Assembly (NCBI RefSeq): GCF_903970965.1
Contig: NZ_CAJCKW010000001.1
Coordinates: 186,001 to 250,000 of the forward strand
Length of the DNA stretch: 64,000 bases
Source: Aureimonas sp. ME7
GTDB lineage: Bacteria; Pseudomonadota; Alphaproteobacteria; Rhizobiales; Rhizobiaceae
Direction of reading: 5' to 3'
Of the stretch, positions 36,859-46,777 are shown piece after piece. The stretch's first letter is position 1; every line of letters starts with the position of its first letter. The notes beneath the pieces are model-generated. The model searched no databases, had not been told where the DNA came from, and saw only the letters and a list, made by a program, of their open reading frames with translations. Both the position numbers and the translations under genes were made by a program.

Positions 36859-39800
36859 ATGCGAAACGTTCGGCTTCTGGCGGGCTTGGCTTTCGGCTGG
36901 ACCCTCGCGCTCGCATCGCTCGGGGGCGCGTCGGCGCAGGAAGGCGAGCGCACGATCGTCGCCGCGCCCGACGCCGACTATTACGGCCACGACTACGACA
37001 TCATGAAGGATGCCGACCAGAACCTCTGCGAGACCGCGTGTCTGGCGGACAACCAGTGCCGCGCCTTCACCTTCAACACCGCCAAGGGCTGGTGCTTCCT
37101 GAAGAACGACGTCGGCGAGCTGCGCGCGGCGGCCGGCGTCGTGTCCGGTCGGATCGCTGTCGCCGCCCCGCCACAAGCCGTCGCCGAGCGCGAGCGCGAA
37201 CGCATGGCCGAGCTCGCCCTTCTTCCGCGCGAAAGCCTCGACGCCGCCCGCCAGTTCCGTCTGGCGCTGGCCGAGGAGGAGCGCGATCGGTCGATCCCGG
37301 CCGGCGAGGCCCTGTGGCCGGCCGCCGACGCCGCGCTGGAGCGCTTCGACTACGGCTCGGCGATGACCGCCTATCGCGAAGCGCTGCGGCGCGACGGGCA
37401 ATCGGCGCGCGCCTGGCTCGGCCTTTCCGTATCCAGCCTCCTCTTCACCTCGGACGACGGGCAAGCGCGGCAGGCGGCGCGCGAGGTGCGCCAGCCGGCC
37501 GCGATCAACGCCTACCTGACGGCGGGCGAGGACCGCGAAAAGGCGGCGGCGCTGGATTTCGTCGCGCAAGGATTTGCGGCCGACGACGACTGGCGGCAGG
37601 CCATCCGCACGTGGCGCGCGGCGCTGGCGATCGCGGAGCGGCCCGACGCGCGAAAGCGCTTGGAGGCGGCCGTTGCCGAGCACGGCTTTCGCATCACCGA
37701 CAACACGGTCGACAACAACGCCGCCGCCCCGCGTATCTGCCTGAACTTCTCCGAGCCGCTCGAGCCCTCCTTCACCGCCGGCGAAACGGCGGGCGACTTC
37801 CTCCAAGTGGACGGCGGCGGCGCGCTTCCCGTCTCGGCCAGCGGCTCGCAGCTCTGCGTCGAGGGCGTCACCCACGGCGCGCGCTACCGGCTGGTGGCGC
37901 GCCAGGGCATTCCGGCGGCGAGCGGCGAGGTCCTGGCGAAGAACGTCGAAGTGTCGGTCTACGTGCGCGACCGCGACCCCTCCGTGCGCCTGTCGGGCAA
38001 CGCCTATGTGCTGCCGGCGGGGGGCGAAGCCTCGATCCCGGTGACGAGCGTCAACACGGACACGATCGAGGCGCGGCTCCTGCGCGTCGGCGACCGCGCG
38101 CTGGCCCGAACCGTGGGGGCCAGCCGCTTCCTGCGCCAGCTCGAAACCTACGAGCTCGACGAGGTGTCGGAAAGCGACGGCGAGGCGGTGTGGTCCGGCT
38201 TCATCGATGTGAAGCGCGCCGCCAACGAGGAGGTGACGACCGCCATTCCCGTCGCCGAGATCCTGAAGGAGCGCCAGCCCGGCGTCTACATCCTGTCGGC
38301 CAAGGCGAAGAATGCGCGCTCGGGCGACGATACGCCGGCGACGCAGTGGTTCGTCCTGACCGATATCGGGTTGACGAGCTTTTCGGGCGCGGACGGCTTC
38401 CACGTCTTCGCCCGCTCGCTCGGCAGCGCCGAGCCGATCGCGGGCGCCAAGCTCGACCTCGTCGCCGTCAACAACGAGATCCTCGGCACGGTCGAGACGG
38501 ACGCGGCCGGCCATGCCCGGCTCGCGCCCGGCCTCCTGAAGGGAACGGGCGGCGACCGGCCGGCGCTTCTGATGGCGAGCGGCGAAGCGGGAGACTTTTC
38601 CTTCCTCGACCTCACCGCCTCGCCCTTCGACCTCGCCGACCGGGGCGTGGAGGGGCGCGAGCCGGCGGGCGCGCTCGACGTCTTCCTGACCCCTGAGCGC
38701 GGCATCTACCGGACGGGCGAGACGGCTCATCTCACCGGGCTCCTGCGCGACGGGCGGGGGGAGGCAGCAGGCGATCTCACAGTGACCGCGATCCTGAAGC
38801 GCCCGGACGGCGTCGAGGATCGGCGCGCGGTGATCGAGGCGCGCGACGCCGGCGGCCTCGTCTGGGACGTGCCGCTCGCCGCTGGCGCGATGCGCGGCCT
38901 TTGGACGGTCGCCCTCCATACCGACCCGAAGGAGCCGGCGCTCACGACCACGAGCCTGCGCGTCGAGGACTTCGAGCCGGAAAAGATCGACTTCGATCTC
39001 AAGCTTCCCGAAGCGGCGATCGACCCCGCCGCCCCGCCGCCGATCGACGTGGACGTGCGCTATCTCTTCGGCGCTCCGGCGGCCGGTCTCGAAGTCTCCG
39101 GCGAAACGGTCGTGAGCGTCGCCGATGGGCTCCCCGCCTATCCCGGCTACCGCTTCGGTCTCGCCGACGATGCGCCGACGCCGACGCGCCTGCCCTTCGA
39201 CGGAGACGTCACGGACGAGGCGGGCAAGGTGCTCGTCGCGCTGGCACCCCTCGAGCTTCCCGCGACCACCAGGCCGCTCCAGGCCTCCGTCCAGATGCGG
39301 GTGACGGATGCCGGCGGGCGCCCGGTAGAACGGTCGGAGACGCGGCCGCTTCTGGGCGATCAGGCGCGCATCGGCGTGCGCCCGCTGTTCGACGGGGCGG
39401 TGCCGGAGAACGGGCAGGGCGGCTTCGATCTCGTCGCCGTCGGCCCCGACCGGGCGCGCACGGAGCGCTCCGGCGTCGAATGGGTGCTGAACAAGGTCAC
39501 CACCGACTACCAGTGGTATTCCTCGGCTGGGCGCTGGAACTACGAGCCGGTGGAGCGCCGGGCGCGGGTGGCGAGCGGCCGGGTGGATCTGGGCTCCGCC
39601 GATCCGGCGCGGCTGTCGCTGCCGGTGGAATGGGGTTCCTACGAACTTGTCGTCAACGATCCCGGCGGCAAGACGCTGCCCGCCAGCGTCGCCTTCGAGG
39701 CCGGCTGGTATGTCCAGCCGAGTTCGGCCGAAACGCCCGACATCCTGAAACTGTCGCTCGACAAGCCGCGCTACCGCGTCGGCGAGACGGCGGTGGTCCA

Positions 39801-42342
39801 TGTTGAGCCGCGCTTTGCCGGCAAGGCCGAGATCCTGGTGATGGACGAGCGCGTGGTCGCGACGGTGGCCGCCGACATTCCGGTGGAGGGTGCCGACATC
39901 GAGATCCCCGTCACGCGCGACTGGGGGCCGAGCGCCTATGTCGCGGCGGTCCTGTATCGCCCGATGGATCTGGCTGAGAAGCGCATGCCCGGCCGCGCGC
40001 TGGGGCTCGCCCATGCCGGTGTCGATCCGGGCGAGCGCGCGCTTGGCGTCTCGATCGAGGCGCCCGAGCGCATCGCGCCGCGCACCGCGCTCGATGTGGC
40101 CGTGCGCCTCGGCAACGTCCAGCCGGGAGAAACCGCCTTTGTCACGCTGGCGGCGGTGGATGTGGGCATCCTCAACATCACCGGCTTCACGCCGCCCTCG
40201 CCCAAGGACCATTACTTCGGCCAGCGCCGGCTCGGCGTCGAGATCCGCGATCTCTACTCGCGCCTGATCGACCGGATGCAGGGCGCGCCGGGCTCGGTGC
40301 GCTCCGGTGGCGACGCCGGCGCGGACGGCTCGCGGCCGCCGCCGATGGACGATCTCGTGTCCCTGTTTTCCGGGATCGTCACGGTGGATGCCGACGGTGA
40401 AGCGCGCGTGTCGCTCGACGTTCCCGACTTCAACGGCACCTTGAAGCTGATGGCGCTCGCCTGGTCGAAGACCGGCGTCGGCGAGGCGAATGCCGACGTC
40501 CTGGTGCGCGACCCCGTGGTGGCGCAGGTGAGCCGGCCCACCTTCCTCAGCCCCGGCGACCATTCGCGCATCCAGATCGATCTCAACCACGTGGAAGGGC
40601 CGGCGGGGACCGTCCATCTCAGTCTGACGGGCGGCGAAGGAGCGCTTCGCATCGAGGCGAACACTGAGAGCGATCTCCAGCTCGAGCCGAACGGGCGGGC
40701 GCGCCTGCTCGTGCCGGTCGAGGCGCTCGCGCTCGGCGATGCGGCGATCGAGCTGGCTTTGCGCACGCCCGGCGGCGAGGTTCTCACCAAGAGCTTCACC
40801 CTGCCGGTGCGCTCCATCCAGCCGCGCGAGGTCAAGAAGAGCCGCTTCGAGATCGCGGCCGGCCAATCGCTCGAACTCGGGCCCGACGTCCTCGCCGACT
40901 TCCAGGCGGGAACGGGCCGCGCCACCTTGTCGGTGACGCGCTTCGGTGGGTTCGACGTGGCGGGCGTCGTCGCCGCGCTCGATCTCTACCCCTATGGCTG
41001 CACGGAGCAGCTGACGAGCCGCGCCCTGCCGCTTCTGTATCTCGACGAAACGGTGCTGGCGGCGGGCCTGCCGGGAACCGGCGACGTCGCCGAGCGCATC
41101 CAGACGGCGATTGGAGGCGTTCTCGCCAACCAGAGCTCCTCGGGCAGCTTCGGGCTGTGGGCGCCGGGCGGCGGCGATCTCTGGCTCGACGCCTATGTCA
41201 CCGACTTCCTGACCAGAGCTCGGGAAACCAGGCATCCGGTGCCGGACGAAGCTTTCAGCCTCGCGCTCGACAATCTCGCCAACCAGATCGCCTATCTTCC
41301 CGATGCGCCCGACTGGTCGCAGGCGGCCTATGCCTACTACGTGCTGGCGCGCAACGGCCGGGCGGCGATCGGCGACCTGCGCTACACCGCCGACAACGCG
41401 GCCGCCGGCTTCAAGACACCGCTCGCCCAGGCCCAGCTCGGCGCGGCGCTGTCCTTCTACGGCGACGCCTCGCGCGCCGGCTCGCTGCTGCGTCAGGCGG
41501 CGGCGAATGCGGCGGCCTTCAGCGACGTCGTCAACCGCGGCGACTACGGCACCCCCTTGCGCGACGGGGCGGCGGTGGCGACGCTGGCGCTGGAAACCGG
41601 TGTGGAAGGCGTCGACCTGACGCCCCTGATCACGCAGATCGGCGCGGCGCGCGATCACAAGCGCTACACGTCCACGCAGGAGGACGTGTGGTCGCTTCTC
41701 GCCGCCCATGCGGCGCTCGCCAGCCAACCGCCGAGGCTGGAGATCGACGGCGCCGCGCACGAGGGCGGGTATTCGCAGACGCTCGATTCCGGGCGTCTCG
41801 CCGGCGGTCTCACCATCGCCAATCGCGGCGAGGCGCCGGTCTCGGTCGCCGTCACGGTCGCCGGTGTGCCGACCGTCGCCCCGCCGGCCGAGGTTTCGGG
41901 CTACGAGATCGCTCGCAGCTACTACACGCTGGATGGCGAGCCGGCCGACCTTTCCACGATCGCGCAGGGCGATCGGCTGGTGGCCGTTCTCGACGTCCAG
42001 CCGGTGGACGGGCAAGCCGCGCGCCTGATGATCGACGACCCGCTTCCCGCAGGTCTCGCGATCGACAATCCCGCGATTCTCAAGGGCGGCGACGTCGCCG
42101 CCCTGGACTTCCTGGAGCTGACGGGCGAGGCCGCCCATACCGAGTTCCGCGCCGACCGCTTCGTCGTGGCGGTGGACAAGCCCGCGAACTCGACGAGCGC
42201 CATGCGCTTCGCCTACATCGTGCGCGCCCTGTCGCCCGGCGAGTTCGTGCATCCGGCGGCAGTGGTGGAGGACATGTACCGGCCCGAGCGGCGCGGGCGC
42301 ACCGACGAGGGCCGCGTGTCGGTCGTCGGTCCGCTGCGCTGA
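36859..42342 (+). CDS. Alpha-2-macroglobulin family protein with PAN domain and thioester
   Basis: 1827 residues, a periplasmic protease-trapping protein. Signal peptide (cut near GASAQE), an N-terminal PAN/apple-type Cys-rich domain (CETACLADNQCRAFTFNTAKGWC, about 55-85), a helical repeat region, then macroglobulin MG domains, the thioester motif YGCTEQ with C1381, and the C-terminal thioester-containing helical domain. The thioester is the kind that covalently attaches to an attacking protease. The ATG at 36859 has GGGGAGGGG upstream. It is paired with PBP1c, 17 bases away, the usual yfhM/pbpC arrangement. Length is typical for bacterial A2Ms of this type. Confidence 0.93.
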   Translation: MRNVRLLAGLAFGWTLALASLGGASAQEGERTIVAAPDADYYGHDYDIMKDADQNLCETACLADNQCRAFTFNTAKGWCFLKNDVGELRAAAGVVSGRIAVAAPPQAVAERERERMAELALLPRESLDAARQFRLALAEEERDRSIPAGEALWPAADAALERFDYGSAMTAYREALRRDGQSARAWLGLSVSSLLFTSDDGQARQAAREVRQPAAINAYLTAGEDREKAAALDFVAQGFAADDDWRQAIRTWRAALAIAERPDARKRLEAAVAEHGFRITDNTVDNNAAAPRICLNFSEPLEPSFTAGETAGDFLQVDGGGALPVSASGSQLCVEGVTHGARYRLVARQGIPAASGEVLAKNVEVSVYVRDRDPSVRLSGNAYVLPAGGEASIPVTSVNTDTIEARLLRVGDRALARTVGASRFLRQLETYELDEVSESDGEAVWSGFIDVKRAANEEVTTAIPVAEILKERQPGVYILSAKAKNARSGDDTPATQWFVLTDIGLTSFSGADGFHVFARSLGSAEPIAGAKLDLVAVNNEILGTVETDAAGHARLAPGLLKGTGGDRPALLMASGEAGDFSFLDLTASPFDLADRGVEGREPAGALDVFLTPERGIYRTGETAHLTGLLRDGRGEAAGDLTVTAILKRPDGVEDRRAVIEARDAGGLVWDVPLAAGAMRGLWTVALHTDPKEPALTTTSLRVEDFEPEKIDFDLKLPEAAIDPAAPPPIDVDVRYLFGAPAAGLEVSGETVVSVADGLPAYPGYRFGLADDAPTPTRLPFDGDVTDEAGKVLVALAPLELPATTRPLQASVQMRVTDAGGRPVERSETRPLLGDQARIGVRPLFDGAVPENGQGGFDLVAVGPDRARTERSGVEWVLNKVTTDYQWYSSAGRWNYEPVERRARVASGRVDLGSADPARLSLPVEWGSYELVVNDPGGKTLPASVAFEAGWYVQPSSAETPDILKLSLDKPRYRVGETAVVHVEPRFAGKAEILVMDERVVATVAADIPVEGADIEIPVTRDWGPSAYVAAVLYRPMDLAEKRMPGRALGLAHAGVDPGERALGVSIEAPERIAPRTALDVAVRLGNVQPGETAFVTLAAVDVGILNITGFTPPSPKDHYFGQRRLGVEIRDLYSRLIDRMQGAPGSVRSGGDAGADGSRPPPMDDLVSLFSGIVTVDADGEARVSLDVPDFNGTLKLMALAWSKTGVGEANADVLVRDPVVAQVSRPTFLSPGDHSRIQIDLNHVEGPAGTVHLSLTGGEGALRIEANTESDLQLEPNGRARLLVPVEALALGDAAIELALRTPGGEVLTKSFTLPVRSIQPREVKKSRFEIAAGQSLELGPDVLADFQAGTGRATLSVTRFGGFDVAGVVAALDLYPYGCTEQLTSRALPLLYLDETVLAAGLPGTGDVAERIQTAIGGVLANQSSSGSFGLWAPGGGDLWLDAYVTDFLTRARETRHPVPDEAFSLALDNLANQIAYLPDAPDWSQAAYAYYVLARNGRAAIGDLRYTADNAAAGFKTPLAQAQLGAALSFYGDASRAGSLLRQAAANAAAFSDVVNRGDYGTPLRDGAAVATLALETGVEGVDLTPLITQIGAARDHKRYTSTQEDVWSLLAAHAALASQPPRLEIDGAAHEGGYSQTLDSGRLAGGLTIANRGEAPVSVAVTVAGVPTVAPPAEVSGYEIARSYYTLDGEPADLSTIAQGDRLVAVLDVQPVDGQAARLMIDDPLPAGLAIDNPAILKGGDVAALDFLELTGEAAHTEFRADRFVVAVDKPANSTSAMRFAYIVRALSPGEFVHPAAVVEDMYRPERRGRTDEGRVSVVGPLR

Positions 42343-42359
42343 CCGGGAAACGCGCTGCG

Positions 42360-44441
42360 ATGGGCCGCGCCCGGTGGTGGACGCTCGCGGCCGTGGCAGG
42401 CGTCCTGATCGGAACGGCGGCGGTCGGCGGGACCCTGGCCGAGCGCGCCATCGAGGCGCGCGTCGCGGCCCTGCGCGAGCCCGAAACGGGCTTCGCCGTA
42501 GAAGCGCGCGACGGAACGCTCCTGCGCGCCTTTGCCGCCGGGGACGGGCGATGGCGCATGGCGGCGGGCGTCGGGGATGTCGATCCGCGCTTCCTGCGCA
42601 TGCTGCAGGGCTGGGAGGACAAGCGGTTCGAAACCCATGGGGGCATCGATCCGACCGCGCTCGCACGTTCCGCCTGGGATTCGCTGCGCCACGCCCGGCT
42701 GGTGTCGGGCGGCTCGACGCTGACCATGCAGGTGGCGCGGCTTCTCCAGCGCCTGCCGACCGGCAGCGTCAGCGCCAAGGGCCAGCAGATCCTCGGCGCC
42801 CTCGCCCTGGAGCGGGCTCGCACCAAGCCGGAGATCCTGTCGCTCTACCTGACGCTCGCGCCCTATGGCGGCAATATCGAGGGCGTGCGGGCGGCGAGCC
42901 TCGTGTGGTTCGGCCACGAGCCGAAGCGCCTCACCGCCGGCGAGGCAGCGCTTCTCGTCGCCCTCCCGCAATCGCCCGAGCGCCTGCGCCCCGATCTCCA
43001 TCCCGAGCGCGCGCGCTTAGCGCGCGACCGCGTCCTCGATCGCATGGCGGCGATCGGCGTGCTCGCGCCCGAAGAAGCGGCCCGCGCCCGGCGCGAGGCG
43101 ATCCCGACCCGGCGCCGGGAGATGCCGATGCTGGCAGCCCATGCCGCCGCCGACGCACGCGAGCGCACGGTTCGGGAGCGAAGCGGGCGGCCGTCCCGGC
43201 GGCTGACGATCGACGCGGCGCTTCAGGCGCGCCTCGAAGCCTATGCGCGGGAAAAGGCGGCGACGCTGCCCAGGCCCCAAAGCCTTGCCATCGTCATCGC
43301 CGACTACCGGACGGGCGAGATTCTGGCCACGGTCGGCTCGCCCGACCTCTTCGACGCCGGGCGGCAGGGCTATGTGGACCTGACGAAAGCCGAACGCTCG
43401 CCCGGCTCCACGCTGAAGCCGATGATCTACGGCCTCGCCTTCGAGCGGGGCGTCGCCCATCCCGAATCCCTGATGGACGACCGCCCGACCTCGTTCGCCG
43501 GATACACGCCCGGCAATTTCGACGGCCGCTTCGAGGGCACGATGACCGCGCGCCGGGCGCTGCAGCTGTCGCGCAACCTGCCGGCCGTGGAGCTTCTGGC
43601 CGCCGTCGGCCCGGCGCGCCTCACTGAACGCATCCGAAGGACGGGCGCCACGCTCGAGCTCGGCAGCCGCACGCTGCCGGGCCTGGCGATCGGCCTCGGG
43701 GGCCTCGGCATCTCGCTGGAGGATCTCGTTCGCCTCTACGCCGGCATCGCCAACGGCGGCATGGCCAAGCCGCTGCGCATCGACGCCGATCCCCTGGCAG
43801 CCCTCCAGGCGGGTCCCGGCCGGCGCATCCTGTCGGAGCAGGCGGCGTGGTACGTCGCGTCGATTCTGGCCGGCGCGCCCGCTACCGCCAAGGGGTCGCC
43901 CGGCACGATCGCCTTCAAGACCGGCACCTCCTTCGGCTATCGCGATGCCTGGACGCTGGCCTTCGACGGGCGCCACGTGGTCGGCGTCTGGCTCGGGCGC
44001 CCGGACGGGGCGCCGGTGCCGGGTCTCGTCGGGCAGGATGCGGCGGTGCCGGTGATGCGCGACGTGTTCGCGCGGATCGGGCCCGCCGTCCGGTTGCCGG
44101 GGCCGCCGCCGGGGATCATGGCCAGCGCCGCCCGCCTGCCGCCCGCCATGCGCCACCTGTCGGCCAAGGGCGGGCGGGCGAAGGCCGACGCGCCCGAGAT
44201 CGTGTTTCCGCCCAATGCCGCGCGCGTCGAACTCGGGCTGGCGGGAGGGCAAGGCGCCGATCTCGACCTGAAGGTTCGCAACGGTCGCCCGCCCTTTACC
44301 TGGTATGTCGACGGACGGGCGGCGCTCACCGGCTTGTTTGGCCGCCAAGCCGTCTGGCACCCGCGCGAGCCGGGCTTCGTGGAGATCTCGGTGGTGGACG
44401 CGGCGGGCGGCGCCGCGACGACGCGGGTCTTCCTGGAATAG
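42360..44441 (+). CDS. pbpC: Penicillin-binding protein 1C
   Basis: 693 residues. An N-terminal membrane anchor is followed by the GT51 transglycosylase domain (catalytic E86 in GWEDKRFETHGG, STLTMQVARLL) and a transpeptidase domain with S350 in SPGSTLKP, S404 in SRN and K520 in KTGTS. The C-terminal BiPBP-type domain (NGRPPFTWYVDGRA) is characteristic of PBP1C. With the alpha-2-macroglobulin it forms a proposed cell-wall repair and defence pair. Confidence 0.94.
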   Translation: MGRARWWTLAAVAGVLIGTAAVGGTLAERAIEARVAALREPETGFAVEARDGTLLRAFAAGDGRWRMAAGVGDVDPRFLRMLQGWEDKRFETHGGIDPTALARSAWDSLRHARLVSGGSTLTMQVARLLQRLPTGSVSAKGQQILGALALERARTKPEILSLYLTLAPYGGNIEGVRAASLVWFGHEPKRLTAGEAALLVALPQSPERLRPDLHPERARLARDRVLDRMAAIGVLAPEEAARARREAIPTRRREMPMLAAHAAADARERTVRERSGRPSRRLTIDAALQARLEAYAREKAATLPRPQSLAIVIADYRTGEILATVGSPDLFDAGRQGYVDLTKAERSPGSTLKPMIYGLAFERGVAHPESLMDDRPTSFAGYTPGNFDGRFEGTMTARRALQLSRNLPAVELLAAVGPARLTERIRRTGATLELGSRTLPGLAIGLGGLGISLEDLVRLYAGIANGGMAKPLRIDADPLAALQAGPGRRILSEQAAWYVASILAGAPATAKGSPGTIAFKTGTSFGYRDAWTLAFDGRHVVGVWLGRPDGAPVPGLVGQDAAVPVMRDVFARIGPAVRLPGPPPGIMASAARLPPAMRHLSAKGGRAKADAPEIVFPPNAARVELGLAGGQGADLDLKVRNGRPPFTWYVDGRAALTGLFGRQAVWHPREPGFVEISVVDAAGGAATTRVFLE

Positions 44442-44462
44442 AAGCCCGTCCTGCAGGAAAAG

Positions 44463-44496
44463 GCGGATCGGCGACGGCTTGGCCGTCGCCCTCCGC
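44463..44496 (+). terminator. Strong hairpin downstream of pbpC
   Basis: GGCGACGGC (44470-44478) and GCCGTCGCC (44482-44490) form a perfect 9-bp stem with a 3-base loop, extended by an outer GCGGA/TCCGC pair. No T-run follows. Best read as the transcript end of the macroglobulin/pbpC unit, 21 bases after the stop. Confidence 0.55.
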
Positions 44497-44680
44497 TTCC
44501 GAACGGCCTTCCCCCTAGAAGTCCGTCCGAAAAGTCCGCCGGGTCGGCTTGTCGGGTCTTTCCGTCGGCCTCATCGTTGCCGATTCGCCGCCGATGCCGC
44601 CGGCATCGACTGCGTTCGGCGCCTCGACCGCGGCGAAAATCCCTCGCCGATCCTCCGCCCGAGACTTTTCGGATGTGCGC

Positions 44681-45562
44681 TCAGACCAGTTCGTATGCTC
44701 GCAGGATCGCGCGGATCTTCTCGTCCTGCGCCGCGTCGGGAAGAAGCGCCGGCTGCCGGCTGGCGCCGACGGAAGCGTCCATCAGGTAGAGCGCGCGCTT
44801 CACCAGCGCGGGGGGGTAGCCGAGCGCGTAGAGGTCCTTGCGGAAATTGCCGAAGATCGCCTGCTGGCGGGCCGCTTCCGCCTCGTCGCCGGCGTTGAAG
44901 GCGGACAGGATGGCCGCGAGCACGCCCGGCATGACGTTGCCGAGCCCGGAGATGCAGCCGGCCGCCCCGTTTCGGAGCGACCAGTGGACGAGGTGATCGG
45001 GCCCGGAATACACGGCAAATCCCGGATGCTCGCGCCCGACGCCGAGATAGGCTTCCAGCGTTTCCTGCGCGCCGCCCGAATCCTTGATGCCGGCGATGTT
45101 GCCGTGGCCGGCGAGCCGGGCGGCGGTTTCGGGCTCGATATGGTTCTGGGTGCGGGCCGGGATGTCGTATAGATAGACCGGCGTTTGCACCCCGTCGGCG
45201 ACGGTGGAGAAGTGGCGGATCAGCCCGTCCTGCGTCGTCTGGATGAAGAAGGGGGTGATTACGGCGATGCCGTCGACGCCGATCCGATCGAACTCGCGTG
45301 CGAGTTTCATCGTCTCGAAGGTGGCGGGCATACCGGCATTGACGATGACCTTGGCCACGCCCGCCACCTCGTCCACGACGGCCTCGGTCAGCTGCACCTT
45401 CTCTTCGAAGGTGAGGGCCGTGAAGTCGCCGTTGGTGCCCGCGCACATGATGTTGTTGCCGGCCTCGACCTGACGCCGGACCTGGCGGCGCGTCGCCTCG
45501 AAGTCCAGGGTCTCGTCGTCGCGAAAGCACGTCACCAGGGCGACGAAGGCGTCTTTGGTCAT
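44681..45562 (-). CDS. DapA/N-acetylneuraminate lyase superfamily aldolase
   Basis: 293 residues, a TIM-barrel class I aldolase of the dihydrodipicolinate synthase superfamily. The Schiff-base Lys is in IAGIKDSGG near residue 162 and the catalytic Tyr in YLYDIPA near 135. The carboxylate-binding GTTGE loop is GTNGDF here, so the substrate need not be pyruvate plus semialdehyde as in lysine synthesis; the genomic setting argues for a sugar-acid lyase or dehydratase. Last gene of the minus-strand acid-sugar set, 41 bases after the alcohol dehydrogenase. Confidence 0.85.
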   Translation of the reverse strand: MTKDAFVALVTCFRDDETLDFEATRRQVRRQVEAGNNIMCAGTNGDFTALTFEEKVQLTEAVVDEVAGVAKVIVNAGMPATFETMKLAREFDRIGVDGIAVITPFFIQTTQDGLIRHFSTVADGVQTPVYLYDIPARTQNHIEPETAARLAGHGNIAGIKDSGGAQETLEAYLGVGREHPGFAVYSGPDHLVHWSLRNGAAGCISGLGNVMPGVLAAILSAFNAGDEAEAARQQAIFGNFRKDLYALGYPPALVKRALYLMDASVGASRQPALLPDAAQDEKIRAILRAYELV

Positions 45563-45603
45563 GGGGCAATCTCCCGGGAAGCGATCGGTCGGCAAGGGAG
45601 CCA

Positions 45604-46764
45604 TCAGAGGGCTCGGGTGTAGATCGCCGAGATGTCGTCCTGCGTCATGTCGCGCGGGTTGTTGTCGAGAAGGCGGCGGATGGCATGTGCCTCGCGGGCC
45701 ATGGCGGGCAGGTCGTCCTCCGGCACGCCGAGCGCCGACAAGCGCATCTCGCAGCCGAGATCGGCGCAGTAGCGATAGGCCGCGTCGAACGCCGCGCCCT
45801 CGCCGGGCCCGACCGAGAGACCGAGCGCATCGAGGACGGCGGCGGTCTTTTCGGGCCGCGCGGGCGCGTTGAAGGCGAGCGTATGGGGGAAGACGAGGGC
45901 GTTGGCCGCCCCGTGGGCGATGTGGTGGCGCGTGCCGAGCGGATAGGCGACGGCATGGCCCGCCGTGGTGTTGACGGGGCCGAGGCAGAAGCCGCCATAG
46001 AGCGAGGCGAGGCAGAGGCCGGCGCGCGCTTCGAGGTCGGACCCGTCGGCGATGGCGCGGGCGAGGAAGCGCCCGACGAGCCGGACACCCTCCAGAGCGT
46101 ACATGTCGATGAGCGGATGGGCCTTCTTCGACGTGAAGGCCTCGACGCAGTGCGCCATGGCATCGACGCCGCTGGCGGCGGTGACGCCGGCGGGCAGCGT
46201 CAGCGTCAGATCGGGGTCGATGATCGCGATGTCGGCCTGGCAGTGGAGGCTTTGGACGGCGAGCTTGTTCTGCGTGGCCGGGTCGGTCACGAGGGCGCGG
46301 GTGCCCGCCTCGCTGCCCGTTCCCGCCGTCGTCGGGATCTGGGCGAGGAGGGCGCCCTTGGCGCGCACCTTCTCGGGGCCGACGACTTCGGCGAGCGTCT
46401 GCCCCGAGCCGGGCAGAACCGCGACGAGCTTGGCGAGATCCATGGCCGAGCCGCCGCCGAAGCCGATCACGAGTTCGGGCCTCACCGCTTCGGCGATCGC
46501 CAGCGCGGCTTCGAGGTTGGGAATGTCCGGCTCGGGCCTCACCTCGCCGAACACCGTGACCTCGCCGGAAAGGTTGAGCGCGGAAACGCGCGCCGCGTTG
46601 AAGGCGTCGGCGACGACGAGAATGCGCCGCACGCCCCGCCCGGCCGCCCATTCGCCGATCGTCGCCGCTTGTCCCGATCCGAAGCGGATGACGGCGGGGC
46701 GCTGGATCTCGATCGGGGCGGCGAGCGTCGTCGTTTCCACGGCCGGAGTGTGATGCAGGTTCAT
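45604..46764 (-). CDS. Iron-containing alcohol dehydrogenase
   Basis: 386 residues, group III metal-dependent alcohol dehydrogenase. The NAD-binding GFGGGSAMDLAK near 100, TTAGTGSEAG near 145, and the metal ligands in DAMAHCVEAF (near 200), GHAVAYPLG and HHIAHGAANA (near 270-290) are all present. It should oxidise or reduce a small hydroxy or aldehyde intermediate, NAD(P)-linked. Maleylacetate reductases are relatives, but no aromatic pathway is here. Thirteen bases separate it from the PdxA-like gene. Confidence 0.88.
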   Translation of the reverse strand: MNLHHTPAVETTTLAAPIEIQRPAVIRFGSGQAATIGEWAAGRGVRRILVVADAFNAARVSALNLSGEVTVFGEVRPEPDIPNLEAALAIAEAVRPELVIGFGGGSAMDLAKLVAVLPGSGQTLAEVVGPEKVRAKGALLAQIPTTAGTGSEAGTRALVTDPATQNKLAVQSLHCQADIAIIDPDLTLTLPAGVTAASGVDAMAHCVEAFTSKKAHPLIDMYALEGVRLVGRFLARAIADGSDLEARAGLCLASLYGGFCLGPVNTTAGHAVAYPLGTRHHIAHGAANALVFPHTLAFNAPARPEKTAAVLDALGLSVGPGEGAAFDAAYRYCADLGCEMRLSALGVPEDDLPAMAREAHAIRRLLDNNPRDMTQDDISAIYTRAL

Positions 46765-46777
46765 TGCCCAATCCTCC

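Noticed and set aside
36367-42666. A 2099-codon open frame on the minus strand, antisense to the alpha-2-macroglobulin gene
   Set aside because: High-GC shadow frame: Arg/Ala/Gly/His-rich, no domain, and fully opposite a well-supported gene.
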